NCBI GenBank assembly: GCA_001769005.1
Contig: MENE01000061.1
Location: forward strand, 412-11,494
DNA: 11,083 nt
Source of the DNA: Bacteroidetes bacterium GWA2_31_9b
Lineage (GTDB): Bacteria > Bacteroidota > Bacteroidia > Bacteroidales > UBA12077
Direction: 5' to 3'
The notes beneath the pieces were generated by a model, which was not told the DNA's origin, made no database searches, and was given only the letters and a program-made list of their open reading frames with translations. Position 1 is the first letter of the stretch, and the number at the start of each line of letters is the position of its first letter. Both the position numbers and the translations under genes were made by a program. Positions 1 to 8,500 of the stretch are shown piece by piece.

Positions 1-178
1 CTACAATTTTGTTTGCAATATTTGCACTTTTACCTATTCCTGTTACAATAACTCTACCCTTACTTTTATATATTAGTTTTACAACTTCCTCAAAATCAGA
101 ATCTATATAATTGGCTAGATTTTTTATCGATTCTGCTTCTTGTAATATTGTTTCTTTAGCTAACGTTTTAATATCCAT
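1..178 (-). CDS. kdsD: Arabinose-5-phosphate isomerase (KdsD/KpsF/GutQ family), N-terminal fragment
   Basis: The reverse complement opens with ATG at 178-176 and reads 59 codons without a stop to the window edge, so only the N-terminus is present. It begins MDIKTLAKETILQEAESI, a helical lead-in typical of the family, and reaches GRVIVTGIGKSANIANKIV at residues 41-59. That is the first strand and phosphosugar-binding loop of a SIS domain; K50 sits in the GxGKS motif. Family members convert ribulose 5-phosphate to arabinose 5-phosphate, the first step towards Kdo for lipopolysaccharide, in the cytoplasm; full proteins are about 320 residues with two C-terminal CBS domains, which here would lie outside the window. 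It is divergent from recQ, a pairing I recall from other Bacteroidota. GutQ/KpsF paralogues cannot be told apart from this fragment. Confidence 0.85.
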   Translation of the reverse strand, partial: MDIKTLAKETILQEAESIKNLANYIDSDFEEVVKLIYKSKGRVIVTGIGKSANIANKIV

Positions 179-263
179 GTGGTTTGACTTTTTAATTATC
201 AATTAAATGTAATTTAGACAGATTTTTTAAATCAAGTTTAAAAAAAAGTCGTAAATTTATGTA

Positions 264-271
264 CAAATGTA
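264..271 (-). promoter_or_regulatory. Possible -7 box of the kdsD promoter
   Basis: Read on the minus strand this is TACATTTG, a full match to the Bacteroidota -7 consensus TAnnTTTG, about 85 bases before the isomerase start. I find no TTG/TTTG -33 element at the expected 17-23 base distance, so the call rests on one 8-base match in an AT-rich spacer and is weak. Confidence 0.3.
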
Positions 272-334
272 TTTAATTTTGGAATAATGCGAATAGGAAA
301 AAGCAAAACATGTTATAGATTTAATACCTAACAA

Positions 335-363
335 TTTGATTGGTTCTTATAGCGTTAGTTTTG
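335..363 (+). promoter_or_regulatory. Bacteroidota-type promoter of recQ
   Basis: TTTG at 335-338 is followed after 17 bases by TAGTTTTG at 356-363, matching the -33 TTTG and -7 TAnnTTTG elements used by the Bacteroidota primary sigma factor. Initiation would fall around 369-371 and give a leader of roughly 33 bases before the recQ ATG at 404. The leader is AT-rich and has no Shine-Dalgarno site, as is normal in this phylum. A second -7-like match, TAATTTTG at 274-281, lacks a paired -33 box and is less convincing. Confidence 0.6.
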
Positions 364-403
364 GTCTTGATTTTTAAATTCTTAAATAATTGATTAGATT
401 GAT

Positions 404-2596
404 ATGAGTGGAGCAGATATTTCTTTAAAAGAATATTTAAAAAAGTATTTTGGATTTGATTCTTTTAAAGGTAATCAAGAAGTAGTGATTCGAAACGTAC
501 TTGATGGTTTCGATTCTTTTGTGTTAATGCCTACCGGTGGTGGTAAATCATTGTGTTACCAATTGCCTTCATTAATTATGGAAGGTACAGCAATTGTTAT
601 ATCCCCTTTAATTGCTTTAATGAAAAATCAGGTTGATGCTATGCGTGGTTTTAGTACAGAGGAAGGCATAGCGCATTTTTTGAACTCTTCGTTAACCAAA
701 ACGCAAATGCAAATGGTTAAACAAGATGTGATAAATGGGAAAACAAAATTGTTATATGTAGCACCAGAATCACTTACAAAGGAAGAAAATATTGAATTTT
801 TAAAAAACATAAAAATTTCGTTCTATGCAGTTGACGAGGCACATTGTATTTCGGAATGGGGACATGATTTCAGACCTGAGTATCGCAGAATAAGACCTAT
901 TGTTAATAAAATTGGTAAAGCACCAATTCTCGCCCTTACTGCAACTGCAACACCTAAAGTACAGAGCGATATTCAAAAAAATCTCGAGATGTTGGATGCC
1001 AATGTTTTTAAATCATCATTTAATCGAGAGAACTTATATTACGAAGTAAGACCAAAGGTTGATGCAACGAAAGAAATTATAAAGTTTATTAAAAACAATT
1101 CCGGGAAATCAGGTATTATTTATTGCTTAAGTCGCAAAAAGGTTGAAGAAGTAGCCGAAGCATTGCAGGTAAATGGTATAAAAGCATTGGCTTACCATGC
1201 AGGAATGGATGCAGCAACAAGAAGCCTGAACCAGGATAAATTTTTAATGGAAGATGTGGATGTAATTGTTGCTACTATTGCTTTTGGAATGGGAATTGAC
1301 AAGCCCGATGTACGGTTTGTTATTCACTACGATGTACCAAAAAGCCTTGAAGGGTATTACCAGGAAACAGGACGTGCCGGTCGTGATGGTGGTGAGGGGC
1401 AATGCGTATCATTTTACAGTTATAAAGATATTCAGAAGCTCGAAAAATTTATGCAAGGAAAACCTTTAGCTGAGCAAGAGATAGGAAAACAACTTTTGCT
1501 GGAAACTGTTGCTTATGCTGAATCTTCCTTATGCCGCCGTAAAATGCTTTTGCACTATTTTGGCGAAGAATATACAGAAGAAAATTGCGAAAATTGTGAT
1601 AATTGCAATCATCCTAAAGAACAATTCGATGGAATGGAAGATATTGTTCTTGCATTGCAGGCAATAATGGATGTTAAGGATAAATTTAAATCGGAACATG
1701 TTGCAAATGTTTTATCGGGAATTAAGAATTCTGCAATAAAATCATATAAACATCATGAATTAGAAATTTTCGGTCATGGCTCTGAACATGATCCTAAATA
1801 TTGGAATGCAATTATTCGTCAGGCATTGGTTGCAGGATTTGTTGATAAAGACATTGAAAATTATGGTTTACTTAAGGTAAATGATAAAGGAAAAGCCTAC
1901 ATGGATAGCCCTGAGACATTTATGATTAGCAAAGATCATGATTATGAAGCAGCAGATGATGATTTCGAAGGGAAAGGTGGAGCAGGTAAAACAAGTGCCG
2001 TTGATTCAGAACTATTTAATATTCTTAAAGATCTTCGTAAAAAAGTTGCAAAAAATCTGAATCTGCCACCATTTGTTATTTTTCAGGATCCATCACTTGA
2101 AGATATGGCAATTCAATACCCAATTAATCAGGAAGAAATGACTCGGATTGTTGGTGTTGGTACCGGTAAGGCTCAAAAATATGGTAAGGAATTTATTGAA
2201 CTGATTAAACTATATGTGGAAGAAAAAGAAATTATCAGGCCTCAGGATATGGTTGTTAAATCGGTAGTTAATAAATCGGGTTTAAAGGTTTATATTATTC
2301 AGAGTATTGACAGGCAGATGCCATTAGATGATATTGCTAATGCAAAAGGTATAGATATGACTGAACTTCTCGACGAAATTGAATCCATCGTTCATTCAGG
2401 AACCAAATTAAATATCGATTACTATATTGATGATGTTATTGATGAAGATAAACAGGATGATATTTTTGAATATTTCCGCGAAGAAGCAGAAACAGAATCA
2501 ATAGATGCAGCCTTGGAAGAACTAGGCGAAGATCAATACTCTGAAGAAGAGATCAGGTTAGTACGTATAAAATTCTTCTCGGAACTTGGAAATTAA
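404..2596 (+). CDS. recQ: ATP-dependent 3'-5' DNA helicase RecQ
   Basis: This is a RecQ superfamily 2 helicase that unwinds DNA in recombination and replication-fork repair. The motifs are in order: Q-motif region around F16-Q25, Walker A PTGGGKS at 43-49, DEAH box at 144-147 within AVDEAHCISEWGHDFRPEY, motif III LTATAT at 178-183, and motif VI QETGRAGRDG at 320-329. A zinc site is formed by C377, C395, C398 and C401, nearly colinear with the cysteines of E. coli RecQ. A winged-helix RQC domain follows at about 410-515 and an HRDC domain at about 534-605. The protein then continues some 120 residues past HRDC, ending in an acidic tail, which makes it longer than the 609-residue E. coli enzyme; such extensions are common in Bacteroidota. 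The ATG at 404 fits the upstream promoter and leaves a full Q motif. It appears to be transcribed alone, ending at the hairpin near 2640. All catalytic motifs look intact. Confidence 0.97.
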   Translation: MSGADISLKEYLKKYFGFDSFKGNQEVVIRNVLDGFDSFVLMPTGGGKSLCYQLPSLIMEGTAIVISPLIALMKNQVDAMRGFSTEEGIAHFLNSSLTKTQMQMVKQDVINGKTKLLYVAPESLTKEENIEFLKNIKISFYAVDEAHCISEWGHDFRPEYRRIRPIVNKIGKAPILALTATATPKVQSDIQKNLEMLDANVFKSSFNRENLYYEVRPKVDATKEIIKFIKNNSGKSGIIYCLSRKKVEEVAEALQVNGIKALAYHAGMDAATRSLNQDKFLMEDVDVIVATIAFGMGIDKPDVRFVIHYDVPKSLEGYYQETGRAGRDGGEGQCVSFYSYKDIQKLEKFMQGKPLAEQEIGKQLLLETVAYAESSLCRRKMLLHYFGEEYTEENCENCDNCNHPKEQFDGMEDIVLALQAIMDVKDKFKSEHVANVLSGIKNSAIKSYKHHELEIFGHGSEHDPKYWNAIIRQALVAGFVDKDIENYGLLKVNDKGKAYMDSPETFMISKDHDYEAADDDFEGKGGAGKTSAVDSELFNILKDLRKKVAKNLNLPPFVIFQDPSLEDMAIQYPINQEEMTRIVGVGTGKAQKYGKEFIELIKLYVEEKEIIRPQDMVVKSVVNKSGLKVYIIQSIDRQMPLDDIANAKGIDMTELLDEIESIVHSGTKLNIDYYIDDVIDEDKQDDIFEYFREEAETESIDAALEELGEDQYSEEEIRLVRIKFFSELGN

Positions 2597-2606
2597 TTCA
2601 AAATGA

Positions 2607-2636
2607 TTGATTTAATCTAAAATAGTTATAATTTCG
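2607..2636 (+). promoter_or_regulatory. Possible promoter of the ABC exporter operon
   Basis: TTG at 2607-2609 is followed after 19 bases by TAATTTCG at 2629-2636, one mismatch from TAnnTTTG. Initiation would start near 2642, inside the recQ terminator hairpin, so the new transcript would carry only part of the stem and escape termination. This arrangement would let the exporter be expressed independently. The mismatch and AT-rich surroundings keep confidence low. Confidence 0.3.
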
Positions 2637-2637
2637 A

Positions 2638-2665
2638 CGGGATGCATTATTGCATCCTGTTTTTT
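2638..2665 (+). terminator. Intrinsic terminator of recQ
   Basis: GGATGCA at 2640-2646 pairs perfectly with TGCATCC at 2651-2657 around a TTAT loop; G2639-T2658 and C2638-G2659 can extend the stem to nine pairs. Six T residues follow at 2660-2665. It starts about 40 bases after the recQ stop and separates recQ from the exporter genes. Confidence 0.88.
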
Positions 2666-2688
2666 GTATAATTAAACACTAAATAAAC

Positions 2689-3576
2689 GTGGAAAAGATA
2701 CTGGAAATTAACAATTTAAGTAAGAATTATGGAAAGCTGCAAGCTGTTCGAAATGTATCATTCACAGTAAATAAAGGTGAGGTTTATGGTATCCTTGGTC
2801 CGAATGGTAGTGGAAAAACTACAACTCTTGCGGTAGTTTTAGGTGTACTTAATGCAAATGGGGGTGATTTTAAATGGTTCGATAAACCATTGAATAAGGA
2901 AACCAGACAAAGAATTGGAGCATTGATTGAAACGCCTAATTTTTATCCATATATGACTTTGTATGAAAATTTACAGGTTGTAGCAAAAATTAAAAATGCT
3001 TCAGAAGAAAGCATTAATAATGCACTTGGAATAGCAAATCTACTTAAACGTAAATACACAAATTTTGGAACATTATCTTTAGGTATGAAACAAAGAATGG
3101 CAATAGCATCTGTTCTTATTGGTGACCCCGATGTATTGGTATTGGATGAACCAACCAATGGACTTGATCCGGAAGGTTTTGCCGAAGTTCGTAAAATTAT
3201 TCAATCGCAGGCGAGCAAAGGAAAAACAATTATTATGGCTAGTCATATTTTAGATGAGGTTGAAAAGGTTTGTTCGCATGTTGCAATTTTCAAATCAGGC
3301 GAAATAATTGCTAATGGTAAAGTGGGAGAGCTTCTTACTTCGGAAGATATTATTTTTATTCAATCTGAAAATCAGGATGAACTATTTTATGTTCTTCAAG
3401 TTGCGGATATGGTATTACGTGTTTCTAAAGTAGAAAATGAACTAACAGTAGTTCTTAAAAAACCTTTCACACCCGTTGATTTAAATAAATTATGCATAGA
3501 AAAAGGATTTGCGTTATCTAAGATTATACTCAAAAAACAAAGCCTTGAAGCTCAGTTTCTTGAACTAGTAAAATAA
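2689..3576 (+). CDS. ABC-2 type exporter, ATP-binding subunit
   Basis: This is a cytoplasmic ATPase that would power the permease encoded just downstream. Walker A GPNGSGKT is at 37-44, the signature LSLGMKQR at 129-136, Walker B with D-loop VLVLDEPTNGLDP at 149-161, and the switch histidine H186 in MASH. At the Q-loop position there is IETPNFYP, with Glu instead of Gln, as I recall for bacitracin-exporter-like (BcrA/CcmA-type) ATPases. Residues from about 220 form a C-terminal extension ending in SLEAQFLELVK, usual in this family. The start is GTG at 2689; an in-frame TAA at 2680-2682 rules out anything earlier, and the next motif begins within 10 residues. The stop lies 23 bases before the permease ATG, so the two form an operon. 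The substrate cannot be told from sequence; peptide antibiotic, lipid or lantibiotic export are all possible. Confidence 0.93.
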   Translation: MEKILEINNLSKNYGKLQAVRNVSFTVNKGEVYGILGPNGSGKTTTLAVVLGVLNANGGDFKWFDKPLNKETRQRIGALIETPNFYPYMTLYENLQVVAKIKNASEESINNALGIANLLKRKYTNFGTLSLGMKQRMAIASVLIGDPDVLVLDEPTNGLDPEGFAEVRKIIQSQASKGKTIIMASHILDEVEKVCSHVAIFKSGEIIANGKVGELLTSEDIIFIQSENQDELFYVLQVADMVLRVSKVENELTVVLKKPFTPVDLNKLCIEKGFALSKIILKKQSLEAQFLELVK

Positions 3577-3599
3577 TAAACAGATTAAATTTTCGAAAA

Positions 3600-4430
3600 A
3601 TGATAAAGAAATTATTTCAGATAGAAAAGATAAAAGCATTGTCGTACCCGGCGTTCAAAACATTAATGATTATCCATTTTTTGTTATTCTTTATAGTAAT
3701 TTTAGTAGTTTCACAACAAACGATAAGTTTTCCGGGATTTTCAATTTTAAATTTATATCAATTTCCAAATATCTGGGAGTTTATTCCATGGGTAGCAAGC
3801 TGGTTCAACCTGTTTTTAGCTATTGTTGTTATACTAATTGTAGGTAACGAATTCTCGTATCGAACATTCAGGCAAAACGTTATCGATGGTTTGAGTCGTA
3901 ATGATTTAATAAAAGGTAAACTGATTCTGATATTTTCAATTGCCATTTATACTTTTATAATGGTTTTAATTGCTGTATTGATTTTTGGGTTGATAAACAG
4001 CGATGATTATTCTTTTAATGCCATATTTGGTAAATCATATCTTCTATTAATATATTTTATTCAAGCAATAGGATATATGAGTTTAGGGTTGCTTATAGCC
4101 ATAATATTCAGAAATAATGCATTATCAATTATTATGTTTATTCTTTACTTTTTTCCAATTGAACCTATAATCCGATGGATTTTTGACGCACATACTCGCA
4201 GGTATTTTCCTGTTAAAATTATTTCAAACCTAACACCAATGCCTGAATTCTTAACCATGACTTCAGAAAAATCTTATTCAACTGCTTCAGGAACAAGCGC
4301 ATTAGATTTTCAGGAAATAGGCCTTACTACAGAACCTCTTTCTGTTGGTTTAAATGTTGGACTGGCAGTATTTTATATTGTATTATTTATTGCTGGTGCA
4401 ACATATTTACTGAATAAAAAGAATTTGTAA
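3600..4430 (+). CDS. ABC-2 type exporter, permease subunit
   Basis: An inner-membrane protein of 276 residues with about six hydrophobic segments, near residues 20-42, 66-84, 106-132, 146-170, 172-195 and 250-271. After the second segment comes GNEFSYRTFRQNVIDGLSR at 82-100, a cytoplasmic loop motif typical of ABC-2 permeases that contact the ATPase. A soluble stretch at about 196-248 between the last two segments is probably extracytoplasmic. It follows the ATPase gene by 23 bases, and a half-transporter dimer with that ATPase is the obvious assembly. There is no adjacent accessory protein or two-component system of the kind that marks bacitracin-resistance loci. Transcription probably ends at the hairpin at 4478-4505. 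Confidence 0.88.
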   Translation: MIKKLFQIEKIKALSYPAFKTLMIIHFLLFFIVILVVSQQTISFPGFSILNLYQFPNIWEFIPWVASWFNLFLAIVVILIVGNEFSYRTFRQNVIDGLSRNDLIKGKLILIFSIAIYTFIMVLIAVLIFGLINSDDYSFNAIFGKSYLLLIYFIQAIGYMSLGLLIAIIFRNNALSIIMFILYFFPIEPIIRWIFDAHTRRYFPVKIISNLTPMPEFLTMTSEKSYSTASGTSALDFQEIGLTTEPLSVGLNVGLAVFYIVLFIAGATYLLNKKNL

Positions 4431-4477
4431 AAAAGGATTCCTTTTAGTAGAAATTTAACTTAACAAAGCTCTAATTG

Positions 4478-4515
4478 CTGGCGCTCGTTTCCGAATGAGT
4501 GCCAGTTTTATTATT
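4478..4515 (+). terminator. Intrinsic terminator of the ABC exporter operon
   Basis: CTGGCGCTCGTT at 4478-4489 pairs with AATGAGTGCCAG at 4494-4505 over 12 base pairs, two of them G-U wobbles, around a four-base TCCG loop. TTTTATTATT follows at once. A smaller AAAAGG-ATT-CCTTTT inverted repeat at 4431-4445, directly after the permease stop, may also contribute. Confidence 0.8.
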
Positions 4516-4573
4516 AATTTGTATTATACAGAACTCTTGAAAATAGAATGCAGTAAAGTATATAAAAATAGAA

Positions 4574-4597
4574 CGGCTTAGGCAGAAGCCTAAGCCG
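4574..4597. terminator. Perfect hairpin, probable bidirectional terminator
   Basis: CGGCTTAGGC at 4574-4583 pairs perfectly with GCCTAAGCCG at 4588-4597 around AGAA. On the minus strand the stem is followed directly by TTCTATTTTTATA, which suits termination of the lipoprotein operon. On the plus strand a T-rich stretch begins only after GAAC and includes a run of six T at 4606-4611, so plus-strand termination is also possible. Confidence 0.6.
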
Positions 4598-4635
4598 AAC
4601 TTTCCTTTTTTATTTATTTTTTATAGCCTCAGGCG

Positions 4636-4677
4636 AACCGAGCGAACTGCAAGGGGCAGTTCATTAGCTTGGTTTTT
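4636..4677 (+). repeat. Bulged long inverted repeat in the convergent spacer
   Basis: AACCGAGC at 4636-4643 pairs with GCTTGGTT at 4667-4674 (one G-U), and inside it GAACTGC at 4644-4650 pairs with GCAGTTC at 4656-4662 around AAGGG. The two stems are separated by an unpaired ATTA (4663-4666) on one side only. A T-run at 4673-4677 follows on the plus strand, so it could end plus-strand transcripts before they run antisense into the minus operon. Minus-strand transcripts see no T-tract here. A one-sided bulge in a stem is also seen in REP-type elements, so a dispersed intergenic repeat is the alternative. Confidence 0.55.
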
Positions 4678-4698
4678 AGTTTTATTCTATAATTAAAT

Positions 4699-5490
4699 TT
4701 AATTAAACCTTTTCGTTTCTAAGTTATATGGCTTTAAATCAAAGGTTTTTGTATTATAAAAATAAGCTATTTTATCATTTGGGCTAAAAAAAACTAAATA
4801 ACTCAAACTAATGTCAATAAAGTCAAATTCATTCTTTTGAAAATCGTATATCGCAGGTTTTAATCCTACATCTTCCTTTTTTGCCATTAAAAATGCATAG
4901 TTTCCATTCCTTGACATTATCCATGGATCTCCAGTAACATTTTCTAAAATAGTTTTACTTTCTTCTCCATTCAGAGATATCTGTTTTAGTTCTTTTTTAT
5001 CTAAATAATAGATTGTATTTTCAACCAAATATGGCATACCACCTTTTAGATCTTTATCTACCAATTTATTATTAATTCTATCCCAGACTTCTATTTGCCA
5101 ATCTTTATCATTAAAAACAATTTTGTTTAATTCATTATTTGCTGTAACAAAATAAATTTTTGAATTAGAAACAAACAAATCTTTTGTACCGGTAAAAAAT
5201 TCACTAATCAAAGTATCATTTTTAACATATACTATTCCAGATTCATTTACAAACTTTACGTTTAAATCTTTATCGTATCTCTTAATTACTGAAAAGGATT
5301 CTAAATTATCTGTAGCATAGAGTACATTATTTATTACATCATCAAAAACCATTAGATTCTTTTGATAACCTTTAAAATAATATTTACCATCTTTATTTCG
5401 CAACTCTTCAATATTTAACAATTTTTCCTTTTCTTGTGCATTACAAGAAAAAAGTATTGTAAAACAAATTAATACATATAAATATTTCAT
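4699..5490 (-). CDS. Putative lipoprotein, candidate immunity protein of the RHS toxin
   Basis: I do not recognise the family. The protein has 263 residues and starts with a short signal peptide and lipobox LFSC (residues 13-16), so C16 should be lipidated. The mature part begins NAQEKEKLL and has no run of acidic residues right after the Cys such as marks surface lipoproteins in some Bacteroidota, so periplasmic placement is plausible. The rest is rich in short beta-strand-like units such as LFVSNSKIYFVTANNEL and TIYYLDKKELKQISLNGE, suggesting a propeller-like or TolB-like all-beta fold. The start lies 11 bases after the RHS stop, in the same orientation, where polymorphic toxin loci carry their immunity gene. 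It is much more AT-rich than the RHS gene (11 G/C in the 60 bases at 4741-4800). Immunity function is inferred from position and localisation only; a structural or unrelated lipoprotein is possible. Confidence 0.7.
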   Translation of the reverse strand: MKYLYVLICFTILFSCNAQEKEKLLNIEELRNKDGKYYFKGYQKNLMVFDDVINNVLYATDNLESFSVIKRYDKDLNVKFVNESGIVYVKNDTLISEFFTGTKDLFVSNSKIYFVTANNELNKIVFNDKDWQIEVWDRINNKLVDKDLKGGMPYLVENTIYYLDKKELKQISLNGEESKTILENVTGDPWIMSRNGNYAFLMAKKEDVGLKPAIYDFQKNEFDFIDISLSYLVFFSPNDKIAYFYNTKTFDLKPYNLETKRFN

Positions 5491-5501
5491 ATTACTTTAT
5501 T

Positions 5502-8500
5502 TTAGTTTATTGTTTGGTGTTTCCTTAAAGACATGTCTATCTTTGTGGTTTCTAGGCTTATCGTTTTACTTTGAAGTGCTTTTGGGTCACCATATACTGT
5601 GACAGGATCAAGTTGCACAGGATTGTTCATATTTACTGGATCATCATTTCCAACATACATAAAGAATGTAATGTCAGTAAACTCATTTTCACTTGGAGAC
5701 CAGCCATAATTCATTCCAATCTCATTACCGCCATTAGCATCCATAATTATTGGTGTTTTAACTCCCCAAGTTCCTGATTCTGACATTTCACTAACTTCTG
5801 CTGCCCTTACAACTGCCACATGTCCATGATCTTTTCCTGTTGTAGAAGCTATAATAAAATTACCATCACCTGCTAACTTTTGTATGTTATTAAGATCTTC
5901 TTGATTTTTAACAGTTTTAGTTATCCAATTAGCCTTATCGTTTCGTAGATCTTTGTTCATTTGGTTTGCTGTCTTAAAATTACCTGTGGTAGAATTTCGG
6001 AGATTTTTATCACCACCGGTAATCTTTTCATAAGCATATCCTACACCATAATTACAAGCTCCATCATCTGACTGGTATTGTTGAGCTTCAGTAAAACCAT
6101 GACTTGCTGCTTCGTTTAATTTGTTAGGATCAAATGCTTTCTGCCCGTCAGGATCTATAAATCTAACAGGATTGTTTAAAGCGTAATTATATGGAGTCCA
6201 AGAGACATAACTTTCTGCTAATGGATCAATACTATGCCACCTACCGATTGCGGGGTCATAGAACCTGGCCCCGTAATCGTACCAGTTCAAAGAACGTCCT
6301 GCAAGTTGGTCGTCTTGCAGCTCTTTGCCATTGTAAAGGTACTTATTTTTTGTATAATCAGCTATTGAGTTTTGGTAATTTGTTTCTTTAAACACCAGTC
6401 CAAAAGGATAGTAATGGCTTTGCTGCACCATATCTACTTTACCTGATAATAATGAGCCACCAAATGTTACCCTAGCATTGCCCAAATGGTCTTTTATATA
6501 ATACTCGTAATGCCAGCGGGTATTATCGCCATCAGCAATTGGAACCATTCGTCCTTCGGATGTCATTATGTAGGCAATTTCGTTGTTCACGTAAATAATG
6601 TTTCCTATATAATCGGTTGTATTATCGACCGAGGAGCTGCTGCTTTCGTTTGTTTTTGCCAGCTTATGCCCTGCTGCATCGTAATGGTAAAATATTTTTA
6701 CCGAATTACTGTTGTCGCTTACACTTTCGGGCAGGTTTAATGGATTATAGGAAACCCTGGCATCTTTTCCGGGGTCAAAGGTCATATTGCCATTTTTATC
6801 GTATCCATAATCAGCAGTGCTGCGTACTACATAATCTTCAATACCGGTCATATCTCCTGCCGGGTCGGTTATTTTTTTTAATTTGTTTGTACCTGTTACA
6901 TAGCTGTATGTAAGCTGGTCTGCGTAGGTTGATGCATTATTAAACCTCCGGTTTAGTTTTATAATATTGCCATTCTTATCGTACTGTGCTATATTTTCCG
7001 AAAATAAACCTTTGTTGGCAGCAAGTGTACTGCCTTCGGCATAATTGGCGGAGGTTAGGCGGTTAAGGCCATCGTAGATAAAACCATAACCACGTTCAAT
7101 ATCACCGGCAGTATTCCATCGCATTGCGGCAATGTTGCCATTATACATTTCTTTAGGAGCAGTGCTGTTGTCCAGATTTTCCAGGTTATTGTAATACAGA
7201 TGCATACCAAACACATCATTTTCAGAAAGCGCAGGGTCGTTTATTTTGGTAAGCCAGCCCCTAATATTGTACGTGTAATCAATTTTTTGCACAAAACTTT
7301 GAGCATCTTTCGAATGAAGGTATTTTTGGATAAGCTCACCCAGTTCGTTATAGCGCATACTGGCAATTACTATTTCGTCCTGATCATTAATTTTGTGTGT
7401 GGTTTTCAGCATGCGACCTGCATGATCGTAGGTATAATTTTCGTGAATTTTTATAATGGCCACATTGTTTAGAATATGTTGTTGCTGTATTGCTTTTAGC
7501 TGGTGTGTTACCGGCTCATAACGTGAACTTAACACATCACGTCCACCCAAATGGTTTTGTGAAATGGTTTGGATCACATTGCCATTATCGTCGTAATAGT
7601 TGGCACTGTACAATTCGGATTTAGCCAGGGTGTATCCACTACCCTCAGGCTCATAAGCCTTAACCATGCTGCCAGTAGCTAGACCTTTGGTTTTGGCAGA
7701 AATTGCAAAATTAAATCCTGCAGGTAAATTTGATGTATAGTAGTTTAAACCTGATGTTAATCCTAAAAAGCTATAATTGTCATACCAGCTAACTGTTTCA
7801 ACATTGCCGGCAGTAATTGTAAAACTGGCAGGATAACTTTTATCCACAGAATAACCATACACTCCCGAACCCGTGTATGTTTCGTAAGGAGTGGTGGTGC
7901 TATGGTTTTTAAATAGTGTCCGTATATTTTCCAATGTGGAAGCTATTTTTATTGTTCCGGTCATTATGGGCCTGTTGAATTCGTCGTATTTTGTAAATCT
8001 GAAACTTTCGTTTGTTGCATCGCCATCGTTACGAAGGTTGCCATCCTGTACTAATACTAATCTATCGCGTTTATCGTACACCATATAAAGAATTTCTGCT
8101 CCCGGAAGCTTTTTGCTTATCATTCGGTTACGCCCATCGTAAGTATAAAAATAACAAAGTTCAGTATTTGCCGGACTGGTTGCCAATGGAGGAACTACGG
8201 TGCGCAGTAATCCAAAATCGTCGTAAATGTAATAAGTGCGTAAGGTTTCTGTTCCGTTTAGAGATTCTTTAAGAACTACTTGTCCAAGCAAGTTTTTGTA
8301 CTCTTTTATTACATTACCTTCTTCGTCGGTTGTTTGATTCACATACAAACTATTGGCTGCATAGGGTGTAGAAGTCCCGTTTACGTCCCAGCTATTTACG
8401 GCACTGGTATTTGTCAGGTAATTGTATTCAACTGCTTTGCTATTCCACTCCTGGCCCACTCCTGTATTGTTTAATACTCGGTTTAATGGAGATGCTTCGA

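Noticed and set aside
628..810. Minus-strand frame of 60 codons inside recQ
   Set aside because: It is antisense to the helicase motifs and has no promoter, leader or recognisable sequence.
1266..1469. Plus-strand frame of 67 codons inside recQ
   Set aside because: It overlaps helicase motifs V and VI in another frame and looks like a frame shadow.
4560..4680. Integron attC site or CRISPR repeats in the palindromic spacer
   Set aside because: There is no GTTRRRY core site, no integrase and no regularly spaced direct repeat; the hairpins differ from one another.
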